In this document: positions 32,398-39,911 of the stretch, one piece after another
Layout of the letters: every line of letters begins with the position of its first letter
Numbering within the stretch: the stretch's first letter is position 1
Assembly: GCF_017355185.1 (NCBI RefSeq)
Contig: NZ_JADILJ010000016.1
Coordinates: forward strand, 1 to 64,000
Source: Rathayibacter sp. SD072
GTDB lineage: Bacteria; Actinomycetota; Actinomycetes; Actinomycetales; Microbacteriaceae
DNA length: 64,000 bases
Direction of reading: 5' to 3'
Program-made: the position numbers and the translations under genes
Notes under the pieces: model-generated
Database searches by the model: none
The model's input: the letters and a program-made list of their open reading frames with translations, nothing else
Told to the model about the DNA's origin: nothing

Positions 32398-34041
32398 ATG
32401 AACACGTCTCGGAACGACCCCGTCGCACGCATCGCCCGAGAGGACTTCGGCTGGACGTCGCTCCTGCCGGGGCAGCGCGAGGCCATCGAATCGGCGGCGT
32501 CCGGACGCGACACCCTGCTGGTCCTGGCGACCGGCGGCGGCAAGTCGGCGGTCTACCAGATCGCGGGAGCCGAGCGCGGCGGAGTCGTCCTCGTGGTCTC
32601 TCCGCTGGTCGCCCTGCAGGCCGATCAGCTCGCGTCGATCGAGGCGGCACCCGCGGCGCCTCCCGCCGTCGCGGTGAACTCCTCCCTCGGCGCCGCGGCG
32701 GTCGCCCGGGCCTGGGAGCGCATCGACGAGGGCGGTCCGCTCTACGTGCTCCTCGCGCCGGAGCAGCTCGCGAAGGCCGAGAACGTGGCGCGGCTCGCGA
32801 AGGCCGGTGTCTCGCTCCTGGTCGTCGACGAAGCCCACTGCGTCTCGAGCTGGGGTCACGACTTCCGGCCCGACTACCTCCGCCTCGCCGACGTGCGCGG
32901 CGAGCTGGGCGACCCTCCGGTGCTCGCGATGACCGCGACGGCGTCCGGCCCCGTGCGGGCCGAGATCATCGAGCGCCTGCGGATGACGGACCCCGAGGTG
33001 CAGGTCCACGGCGTGGACCGGCCCGAGATCCGCTTGGTCGTGCACCGCCACGAGAGCGAGAACGAGAAGCGCGCGGCCGTGGTCGACGAGGCCCGGAGCT
33101 GGACGGCTCCGGGACTCGTCTACGTCGCGACGCGCAAGGAGACCGAGACGTACGCCGCCGAGATCGGCGCGGAGGGCCGCACGGTCGCGGCGTACCACGC
33201 AGGGCTCAAGGTGTCGGAGCGACGCGAGGTGCACGAGCGCTGGCGCGCGGGCGAGCTCGACGTCGTGGTCGCCACCTCCGCGTTCGGGATGGGGATCGAC
33301 CGGGCCGACGTGCGCTTCGTGCTGCACGCGACGACCACGGAGTCGCTCGACGCCTATTACCAGGAGATCGGACGGGCCGGCCGCGACGGCGAGCCCGCGA
33401 CCGGAGCGCTGCACTACCGCGCCGAGGACCTGGGGCTGCGCCGCTTCTTCGCGAAGCGCTCGGTCGACAAGGCTGCGCTGCGCGTGATCTGGGCCGCGGT
33501 CACCGCGGAGCCGGGCCGCACGATCACGGAGCTGGCGGAGGAGCTCGGGAAGCCGGCGCGGACCCTCTCCCGACTCGTCAACGATCTCGCCGACGCCGAT
33601 CTGATCGAGACCGGGAAGGGCGTCCGCCCCACCCGCGAGGCCAGCGCCGACGACGCCGTGCAGGCGGTGGCCGACGCCGTGGCCTCCCGCGAGCGGATCG
33701 CGGAGTCGCGGCTGTCGATGATGCGCGCGTACGCCGAGACGCAGCAGTGCCGGCGCCGCGTGCTGCTGGACTACTTCGGCGTCGAGGGCCCGGAGTGGTG
33801 CGGCAACTGCGACGGCTGCGAGCGGCACGAGGCGCAGCAGGAGGCGGCCTCGACGGCGCCGGCCGACGCTCCGCTCTCGGTCGACGAGTCGGTCGAGCAC
33901 CGCGAGTGGGGTACCGGCACGGTCATGAGCGTCGAGTCGGACCGGGCGACGATCTTCTTCGAGTCGGAGGGCTACAAGGTGCTGTCGTTCCAGGCCCTGG
34001 AGTCGGGAGTGCTGCGGGAGCGCGAGGACGCGACCGTCTGA
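32398..34041 (+). CDS. recQ: RecQ family ATP-dependent DNA helicase
   Basis: 3'-5' superfamily 2 helicase of 547 residues. Motif I ATGGGKSAVYQ (Walker A), motif II VVDEAHCVSSWGHDFRPDYLRL (the aromatic-rich DEAH loop of RecQ), motif III AMTATA, motif V/VI VVATSAFGMGIDRADVRFV and QEIGRAGRDG. The RQC zinc site is visible as CRRRVLLDYFG ... WCGNCDGC. No HRDC domain follows; instead the last 45 residues (HREWGTGTVMSVESDRATIFF) look like DUF3553. TAGCGT (32385-32390) is 8 nt before the ATG, predicting a leaderless mRNA. Functions in repair and replication-fork processing in related enzymes. Confidence 0.93.
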   Translation: MNTSRNDPVARIAREDFGWTSLLPGQREAIESAASGRDTLLVLATGGGKSAVYQIAGAERGGVVLVVSPLVALQADQLASIEAAPAAPPAVAVNSSLGAAAVARAWERIDEGGPLYVLLAPEQLAKAENVARLAKAGVSLLVVDEAHCVSSWGHDFRPDYLRLADVRGELGDPPVLAMTATASGPVRAEIIERLRMTDPEVQVHGVDRPEIRLVVHRHESENEKRAAVVDEARSWTAPGLVYVATRKETETYAAEIGAEGRTVAAYHAGLKVSERREVHERWRAGELDVVVATSAFGMGIDRADVRFVLHATTTESLDAYYQEIGRAGRDGEPATGALHYRAEDLGLRRFFAKRSVDKAALRVIWAAVTAEPGRTITELAEELGKPARTLSRLVNDLADADLIETGKGVRPTREASADDAVQAVADAVASRERIAESRLSMMRAYAETQQCRRRVLLDYFGVEGPEWCGNCDGCERHEAQQEAASTAPADAPLSVDESVEHREWGTGTVMSVESDRATIFFESEGYKVLSFQALESGVLREREDATV

Positions 34042-34057
34042 GCGCCTCAGGAACGGG

Positions 34058-34104
34058 GAGAGGCCCCTCGCGCACCGCCGGACGGCGGGCGCGAGGGGCC
34101 TCTC
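34058..34104. terminator. Terminator between recQ and DUF2795 gene
   Basis: GAGAGGCCCCTCGCGC (34058-34073) and GCGCGAGGGGCCTCTC (34089-34104) are a perfect 16-bp inverted repeat; the loop itself contains a smaller GCCG/CGGC stem. Located between convergent genes. Confidence 0.85.
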
Positions 34105-34113
34105 GCGTGGTAG

Positions 34114-34305
34114 TTAGACGTTCGAGACGGCCGAGCTCACCGCGGTGGGCGCGTCGTAGTCGCCCTCCGGGATGGCGCGCAGGGCGTCGAGGACGTCGCT
34201 GGGAGCGTTCTCCTTCTCTGCGGTCTCGACGATCGTGTCCTTCGAGGCGGGGTAGTCGATTCCGGAGAGGTACTTCTGGATCTGGATCGGGTTGGGTGCG
34301 TCCAT
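34114..34305 (-). CDS. DUF2795 domain small protein (63 aa)
   Basis: 63 residues starting MDAPNPIQIQKYLSGIDYPASKDTI, then VETAEKENAPSDVLDALRAIPEGDY: the compact helical pattern of DUF2795, where PIQIQKYLSG.DYPA is characteristic. ATG at 34305 has SD AAAGGACAG on the minus strand. Function unknown; members are widespread small proteins in bacteria. Located 29 bp after the GT2 gene on the same strand, but the separate SD suggests it can be expressed independently. Confidence 0.78.
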   Translation of the reverse strand: MDAPNPIQIQKYLSGIDYPASKDTIVETAEKENAPSDVLDALRAIPEGDYDAPTAVSSAVSNV

Positions 34306-34334
34306 CGTGCTGTCCTTTCGTCGCCGTGCAGGTG

Positions 34335-35207
34335 TTACGGGGTGTGCTCTTCGGCGAAGAGCCGGTCGAAGGCGTCGACGCGCCGGTCGGTGACCGTCGT
34401 GGGTGTCTCGAGGTGGACGGCGCCGCTGGGGATGAGCCCCGCGCCGCCGAACCGCTCCATGACGCGCCACTGCGCGGCGACGTCCTCGCCGCTGTGCTCC
34501 GGGGGCAGCTGCTCCCAGAAGTCGAAGCCGCCGCTGGCCACCAGGGCGTCGCGGCGGTAGAGGACGCAGGCGCCGAGCCACGCGACGCGGTAGGCGCGCC
34601 AGTCGCCCTCGGCCACGTCGAGGCGGGCGGCGAGGTGCGTCAGGTTCGCCGCGTTGTGCAGGGGCCAGCGGTCGAACTCGGGCGTGCCGCGGCGCACGCG
34701 CTCGGGCACTACTGCGTCGTCCCACGGCTGGAAGGCCGCCTGCTCGTGCGGGCGCTCGTCCTCGAGGTACGACAGACCCTGCACGGCGGAGCCGACGAAG
34801 CCGCAGCCGAGGCGCTCGAGGGCCTCGTGCAGGCGGAGCAGCGTGCCCGGCTCGAGCCACACGTCGTCGTCCAGGAACAGGACGGCCGGGGCGTTCGAGA
34901 GGGAGAGCAGGTAGTGGCGCTGCTCGGCGAGACCGCGGCGCGGGAGGTGACGGCTGACGAACGGCGCCCGGCCCTGCGCCTCGAGCACGCGGAGCATCGC
35001 GAGGACGGTCGGATCGTTCTCGGCGACCGCGTCGTCGGACTGATCGCTGATCATCACGCGGAACGGGGGATCGTCCTGCGCGGCGAGACCGGCGAGGGTC
35101 GCGGCCAGCTCGGCGCGGCGCCCGACGGTCGGCACGAGCACGTCGATCAGCGGGGCCTCGGGCAGGGTAGGCCGTCCCCATCGGCCCGACCAGCGCCGGC
35201 TGGTCAC
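34335..35207 (-). CDS. Glycosyltransferase family 2
   Basis: GT-A fold glycosyltransferase of 290 residues, no membrane helix. N-terminal LIDVLVPTVGRRAELAATL and VMISDQSDD are nucleotide-sugar binding strands; VLFLDDDVWLEPG carries the metal-binding D-D-D. ACVLYRRDALVASGGFDFW and SGEDVAAQWR fit the acceptor/catalytic region. GTG start overlaps the stop of the HldE gene (GTGA at 35204-35207), so it is coupled to heptose-nucleotide synthesis and could transfer a heptose or another sugar of the same glycan. Confidence 0.83.
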   Translation of the reverse strand: MTSRRWSGRWGRPTLPEAPLIDVLVPTVGRRAELAATLAGLAAQDDPPFRVMISDQSDDAVAENDPTVLAMLRVLEAQGRAPFVSRHLPRRGLAEQRHYLLSLSNAPAVLFLDDDVWLEPGTLLRLHEALERLGCGFVGSAVQGLSYLEDERPHEQAAFQPWDDAVVPERVRRGTPEFDRWPLHNAANLTHLAARLDVAEGDWRAYRVAWLGACVLYRRDALVASGGFDFWEQLPPEHSGEDVAAQWRVMERFGGAGLIPSGAVHLETPTTVTDRRVDAFDRLFAEEHTP

Positions 35208-36679
35208 CGCGGGGCCGCCGATCGGATGCGCTGCACCATCTCGGTGGTGGAGTGCTCGGACACGTAGCCGACGGTGGTGACGGTGCCGCCGTAGGAGCGG
35301 ACGACCACCGCCTCCTGGAGCATGTCGGGGTTGTAGTCGCCGCCCTTCACGTACACGTGCGGCTGCACGCGCTCGAGCAGCGGGATGGGGGTGTCGCCGC
35401 TGAAGAGCGTGACGTAGTCGACGCAGCCCAGCTCGGCGATGACTCCGGCGCGATCGCCCTCGGGATTGATCGGCCGGCCCTCGCCCTTCAGTCGGCGGAC
35501 GGAGTCGTCGTCGTTCACGGCGACCACCAGCACGTCGCCGAGCTCGCGCGCCTGGCGGAGGTAGGCGGTGTGCCCGCGGTGCAGGACGTCGAAGCAGCCG
35601 TTGGTGAAGACGATGCGGCGGCCGCGGCGCGACTCCTCCGCGAGGACCTCGACGAGGCGGTCCTCGCCGAGGACCACGGCGCCGGGGGCGGCGAGGGAGG
35701 CGAGGAGGTCGTCAGCGGAGCAGACGGAGGTGCCGGGGCGCTGGACGACGACGTCGGCCGCTGCCTGGGCGAGGTCGACGGCGGTGGCGAGGGAGCGGCC
35801 CGCCGCCAGGGCGAGCGTGGCGGTGGCGGCGAACGTGTCGCCGGCTCCGGACGCCTGCTTCTCCTCCGCGGGCTGCGCGAAGGTGCGGCTGACCGTGCCG
35901 TCCTCGTCGAGGGCGAGGCTGCCCTCGCGATCGAGGGTGACCACGACGTGCCGGGCACCGGAGCGCTCGCGGAGCTGGTCGGCGGCGTCGCGGACGGCGG
36001 ACGCCCGTGCCGCGCCGCGGCCGAGGGTCGAGCCGAGGAGGGCCTCGGCCTCCTTGGCGTTGGGCGTGACGAGGTCGGGGCGGGCGAAGGCCCAGTCGGC
36101 GAGCTCGTGCGCGTCGATCACCAGCAGGTCCGGGCGGTGCCCGGCGAGCACGCGCTCGACGGCTGTACGGAGAATGCCGGAGCCGTAGTCGCAGACGAGC
36201 ACGGCGTCGGCGCCCTCGGCCGCTCGCACGGCCAGCTCGGCGAGCTGCCCGATCTCGTCCTCCGACGGGCGGTGCGGCCCGGAGTCGACGCGCAGCATGA
36301 CGCTGTCGCCGCCGACCACGCGGGTCTTGATCGTGGTGGCGGCGGCGGTGCGGAGGATCGACCCGGTGTCCAGGCCCGCGCGCTCGAGCGACGCGATCAG
36401 GCGGTCGCCCTCGGGATCGCGGCCCGCGACTCCGACCGTGCGGACCTCGGCGCCCAGCGCGGCCAGGTTCGCCGCGGTGTTGGCGGCGCCGCCCGCGACG
36501 TCGACCACGTCGTCGAGGCGGAGGACCGGGGCCGGGGCCTCGCGCGTCACTCGCTCGGCGTCGCCCAGCCACCAGGAGTCGAGAATGAGGTCGCCGACGA
36601 CGGCGACGATCGGCGGGTGCTCGCGCACGTGCGCGACCAGCGCGCTCGCCCGCTGGAGCGCGGAGCCCTCGAGGCTCAT
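35204..36679 (-). CDS. hldE: Bifunctional heptose kinase/nucleotidyltransferase, HldE-like (copy 1)
   Basis: 491-residue two-domain protein. Residues 1-330 are a PfkB/ribokinase-type kinase: VAVVGDLILDSWWLG, AGGAANTAANLAALG and SGAGDTFAATATLALAAG (anion hole and catalytic Asp). Residues 345-491 are a cytidylyltransferase-like domain: FTNGCFDVLHRGHTAYL (HxGH motif), NDDDSVRRLKGEGRP and YVKGGDYNPDML. HldE makes D-glycero-D-manno-heptose 1-phosphate from the 7-phosphate and then ADP-heptose. ATG overlaps the ALDH stop (ATGA), and its own stop overlaps the GT2 start. A second HldE-like gene lies at 53854-55230. Whether the nucleotide is ADP cannot be read from sequence. Confidence 0.88.
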   Translation of the reverse strand: MSLEGSALQRASALVAHVREHPPIVAVVGDLILDSWWLGDAERVTREAPAPVLRLDDVVDVAGGAANTAANLAALGAEVRTVGVAGRDPEGDRLIASLERAGLDTGSILRTAAATTIKTRVVGGDSVMLRVDSGPHRPSEDEIGQLAELAVRAAEGADAVLVCDYGSGILRTAVERVLAGHRPDLLVIDAHELADWAFARPDLVTPNAKEAEALLGSTLGRGAARASAVRDAADQLRERSGARHVVVTLDREGSLALDEDGTVSRTFAQPAEEKQASGAGDTFAATATLALAAGRSLATAVDLAQAAADVVVQRPGTSVCSADDLLASLAAPGAVVLGEDRLVEVLAEESRRGRRIVFTNGCFDVLHRGHTAYLRQARELGDVLVVAVNDDDSVRRLKGEGRPINPEGDRAGVIAELGCVDYVTLFSGDTPIPLLERVQPHVYVKGGDYNPDMLQEAVVVRSYGGTVTTVGYVSEHSTTEMVQRIRSAAPR

Positions 36680-38043
36680 CGCGCGCCGCCGGGGAGGACG
36701 GGGAGGCCGAAGTGGACGACCGTGGTGGTGGTCATCTCGTCCAGCAGCTCGGGGCCGTAGCCGAAGCCGGAGCCGCTGGTGCCGCGCGGCTGGGCGCTGC
36801 CGCCCGGGGCGCCTCCGAAGACGGCGTTGATCTTGACGGTGCCGACCGGCAGTGCCGCCGCGGCGCGGTGCGCGTGCTCCATGTCGGCGGTGAGCACGGT
36901 GGCGGCCAGGCCGTAGGGGCTCGCGGCGGCGCGGAGGAGCGCCTCGTCGAAGTCGTCGACGACGACGATCGGAGCGACCGGGCCGAAGGTCTCCTCGGTC
37001 ATCACGAGCATCTCGTCGGTGCAGTCGGCGAGGACCGTGGCGGGGTAGAAGGTGCCGTCGCCGGGCGCGCCGCCGGTGAGGGCACGGGCGCCGGACTCGA
37101 GCGCCTCGGTCACGTGCTCGTGCACGGCGTCGCGCATGCGGGCGTCGACCAGGCGGGGGAGGGGGCCCGCGCTCCAGCGCTCGGCCTCGGCGACGAGCGC
37201 GGTGGTGAACGCCTCGGCGACGGCCCGGTGCACGTAGATCCGCTCGACGGACGTGCAGATCTGGCCGGCGTTGGCGAAGGCGCCGAGGGCGGCCTGCTCC
37301 GCAGCCCAGACCGGGTCGACGTCGGCGTCGACGACGAGCGCGTCGTTGCCGCCGTTCTCGAGGATCACGTGCGCGCCGGTGACGGCGGCGACGCGGGCCA
37401 GCGCACGGCCCGTGGCCGTGGATCCGACGTGGGCGAGGACGGCGACGCCCTCGGTGCGGGCCAGGGCGTCGCCGACCGCGCCGTCGCCCTCGACGAGCGT
37501 GAGGACGCCCTCGGGGAGGGCCTCGGCGAGGATCCGCGTGAAGAGGGCACCGGTGCCGGGGCTGCGCTCGCTGGGCTTGTGCACGACGACGTCGCCCGAG
37601 ACGATCGCGGCGCCGAGCATGCCGGCGGCGACGGCGACGGGGTCGTTCCACGGGGTGAGCGCGAGGACGACTCCGCGCGGGTGCGGGAGGGCGAGGTCGA
37701 CGTTGAGGGCGCCGCCGCGGAGCGACTTGCCGCGGTGCAGGGGGCCGAGCTCGGCGTACTGGAGGAGCGTGTCGACTCCGGCGCGGACGCCGCCCAGGGC
37801 GTCGCCGGCGGGCTTGCCGGTCTCGTCGGTGTTGAGGGCGGCGAGCTCCTCTTCGCGCGCGGCGACGCGGTGGGCGGCGGCGCGCAGGAGGGCGCCGCGC
37901 TCGGCGGGCGGGGTGGCGGCCCAGCCGGGGAACGCGGCGCGGGCGCGGGCGACGGCGGCGGTCGCGGTGTCGGTGGTGGGGGTGCTGCGGGGGGCGTCGT
38001 CCGCGGTGGCGGAGTCGGCGGGGGTCGCGGTGTCGATGGTCAC
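36676..38043 (-). CDS. Aldehyde dehydrogenase family protein
   Basis: NAD(P)-dependent aldehyde dehydrogenase of 455 residues. Active-site features: Asn133 in TPWNDPVAV, the cofactor motif GSTATGRALARV, Glu229 in ILENGGNDALVV and nucleophile Cys263 in NAGQICTSVERIYVH; EETFGPVAPIVV follows later. I use GTG 38043 with SD GAGAGG 5 nt upstream. Succinate-semialdehyde or aryl-aldehyde dehydrogenases are the nearest types I recognise, but substrate is open. It leads an operon with HldE and GT2 (4-nt overlaps), an unusual combination; it may oxidise a sugar aldehyde in the same glycan pathway. Confidence 0.87.
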   Translation of the reverse strand: MTIDTATPADSATADDAPRSTPTTDTATAAVARARAAFPGWAATPPAERGALLRAAAHRVAAREEELAALNTDETGKPAGDALGGVRAGVDTLLQYAELGPLHRGKSLRGGALNVDLALPHPRGVVLALTPWNDPVAVAAGMLGAAIVSGDVVVHKPSERSPGTGALFTRILAEALPEGVLTLVEGDGAVGDALARTEGVAVLAHVGSTATGRALARVAAVTGAHVILENGGNDALVVDADVDPVWAAEQAALGAFANAGQICTSVERIYVHRAVAEAFTTALVAEAERWSAGPLPRLVDARMRDAVHEHVTEALESGARALTGGAPGDGTFYPATVLADCTDEMLVMTEETFGPVAPIVVVDDFDEALLRAAASPYGLAATVLTADMEHAHRAAAALPVGTVKINAVFGGAPGGSAQPRGTSGSGFGYGPELLDEMTTTTVVHFGLPVLPGGAR

Positions 38044-38528
38044 GGTCACCTCTCGTTCCAAGGCTCGCCGGAGGCGGCGGGCGCGTCTGCCCACGTCCGG
38101 TACCCCGGGGGTGGGCGGCTAGACACGGCGCGCGGGATTGCCGGACGGGGTTGCGCGGGAGGCGGCCGTTCCTCACCGTGCCGTTCCTCGAGTCGCATCG
38201 GCTGTCGCGTTGATGTCAACTACCGGCTGCCGCCGGGTCGGTCTTGATTCCCTAACGTCTCAGGCCTCCGCCACTCTTTCCGCCGAGGAATCCAAAGGCA
38301 TCACGCGTTTCGCCTGATTCCTGGAGCGACTAGCACATCTTTGCCTTTTTCATGACGCCATCGATTGCGAACGAGAAAAGTTCAATTGCAAATCTGACTG
38401 GAGCACAAGAGAACCTTAGCTTCATCTCTCAGTACGACCACGGAAGGCAAAGGCGCGCTACCTTCCTTGCAATGACGAGATCTAGACGTAGCGATATACA
38501 GTTTGATGACTAAGTGTATGATCCTCAC
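38044..38528. other. Intergenic island edge (no gene)
   Basis: 485 bp without a supported gene. Up to about 38225 composition is genome-like and contains a GTTGATGTCAAC dyad (38209-38220) upstream of ALDH. From about 38230 the sequence becomes A+T-rich. Visible there: an AGGAATC/GATTCCT inverted repeat (38286-38292/38316-38322), a GGAAGG/CCTTCC hairpin near 38442-38466, and at 38517-38522 TATGAT, a -10 box exactly 7 nt before the orphan ATG. ORFs on the minus strand here lack support. Confidence 0.6.
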
Positions 38529-39821
38529 ATGGGGTCTGCCGACAAGCGAATGGTTGTTGATGTTCGCGAACCGTGGGAGCGCTTCGACGGAATTGTTGAA
38601 GGGGAGATTGTTCGCATCAACGTCCCCGGGGACTTTCTGCGCGCGACACGTACGTGGCGCATTGCGCTCTTGGTGCAAGTTGACGAGATTATGGGACTTG
38701 CCTTAGTTCGCAAACAGAAACGCTCGGGCGATTTCGATATTTTGCTGGAGGTTTCCAATCTTCGTGCATTCGACCCGCCGATCGAGATGTCAAAGGTCGA
38801 AAGTCGTATGACTACAGGGAGGCGAGATAATTTCTCGTCGGCACGACTTTGGAATGGAATAGTCCCGCCTGCAACATGGGCCTCTCTGCTTGCGCAGATT
38901 GAGGTGCTTCGCCCTGGCGCAAGTCAGATCCTCGACCAACTGAGCGCGGTTTTGGCTACCCGAAATGCCGATAATCGACCTTCACCGGCCCTAGCCCGTG
39001 AGCAACGGGACGCCGTAGCTTTGGGTCTCGAAATCGCCGGAATCGATAGCCGGACGGCGCTCCCGTCGGAAGCTGATACGGATGCGACCGTGCCATTCCT
39101 TGCTAATCTGGGTTCTTCAACGACTAGAGAAGATGCAATTCTCCGAGCGGATGCGCAAAAGTTTGCGGACTGGATTGAACTTGACAGCGGCCAATACGAT
39201 GTGTGGAGATTTGAAGATCCACGATCGGATCAACGCGTAACTGTTCTGTATGCAGACAAGACGGAGCTTGAGAAAGTAACAGGCACAGACCTCATCTACT
39301 ACCGAGAGCAGACTAAGGCATTTGTCCTCGTGCAGTATAAGCGGATGTCCGCCGAGCGTGGTGTGGGCAAAGTCGGATACCGTCCGGACAAGCAACTAAA
39401 TGCAGAGATCGCGCGGATGGAAAAGCTCGATCTACAAGATTCGCCGCCTAAGGCGGTTGCTGAAGCACGCTTGTCGGCGGAACCGTTCTACATTAAGCTG
39501 GTTAACCCCACTGTCGATAAGCCGGACGGTAACCGGCTCTCAAAAGGCATGTATTTCCCCCTCTCATTATTCTTGCTGGTGCAAGCGGGAGATGAAACGA
39601 AGGGCAAGAATGGAGGCACTCGAATAACTTGGGATAATGCGGATCGATACCTTACAAACGGGCTCTTCGTTGCCCTCGTTCAGGAATCGTGGATCGGGAC
39701 GCGCGGAAGCGCGTCGCACGTTCTGTCCGAAATTATTGCCGAGACGCTTTCAAACAATCGCGGTCTCGTGGTTGTAGTCGACGATTCAGACTATGCGTCA
39801 GCGCCTAGGCGTAGGCGTTAG
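38529..39821 (+). CDS. Orphan protein of unknown function with Mrr-like nuclease signature
   Basis: 430 residues, no close family recognised, no signal peptide or membrane helix. Residues 249-273 read EKVTGTDLIYYREQTKAFVL then VQYKRM: Asp254 ... Gln269-Tyr-Lys271, the D-x14-QxK pattern of Mrr-type PD-(D/E)xK nucleases (strand-Asp, turn, strand-QxK). A basic stretch with GYRPDKQLNAEIARME follows. The N-terminal 85 residues look beta-rich; 86-200 polar/helical. Composition is foreign: 28 of 60 bases are G/C at 39241-39300, and AAT, GAA, TTT and ATA-class codons are common. Promoter TATGAT predicts a leaderless start at 38529; the in-frame GTG at 38514 is the alternative. A single-gene DNA-targeting defence or restriction factor is my inference only. 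Confidence 0.75.
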   Translation: MGSADKRMVVDVREPWERFDGIVEGEIVRINVPGDFLRATRTWRIALLVQVDEIMGLALVRKQKRSGDFDILLEVSNLRAFDPPIEMSKVESRMTTGRRDNFSSARLWNGIVPPATWASLLAQIEVLRPGASQILDQLSAVLATRNADNRPSPALAREQRDAVALGLEIAGIDSRTALPSEADTDATVPFLANLGSSTTREDAILRADAQKFADWIELDSGQYDVWRFEDPRSDQRVTVLYADKTELEKVTGTDLIYYREQTKAFVLVQYKRMSAERGVGKVGYRPDKQLNAEIARMEKLDLQDSPPKAVAEARLSAEPFYIKLVNPTVDKPDGNRLSKGMYFPLSLFLLVQAGDETKGKNGGTRITWDNADRYLTNGLFVALVQESWIGTRGSASHVLSEIIAETLSNNRGLVVVVDDSDYASAPRRRR

Positions 39822-39911
39822 CAATCATAAGATGTTCATTCCAGGCCGCGGTGTAGCCGAAATCTCGAACGCCTAGCACTTCCGCTCTGGCAGGGTCGCG
39901 ACCCGGAAGGC
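39805..39911 (-). pseudogene. Possible 3' remnant of a lost gene at the island edge
   Basis: On the minus strand, 39911-39805 encodes a plausible protein end (GVRDFGYTAAWNEHLMIANAYA then TAG) in a non-GC-biased codon style, directly abutting the nit cluster stop and overlapping the last 17 bp of the orphan gene. Upstream in this frame only antisense shadow of the neighbouring gene continues. It may be the tail of a gene cut off when the island was exchanged; short length makes chance possible. Confidence 0.25.

Noticed and set aside
38382-38678. Minus-strand 98-residue frame at the island edge
   Set aside because: Overlaps the promoter and 5' end of the orphan gene, has no SD or family signature, and its codon pattern is not coding-like.
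38286-39880. Flanking direct repeats (GATTCC, CTAGCAC) as att sites of the island
   Set aside because: Matches are only 6-8 bp and degenerate, no integrase is present, so they are within chance expectation.
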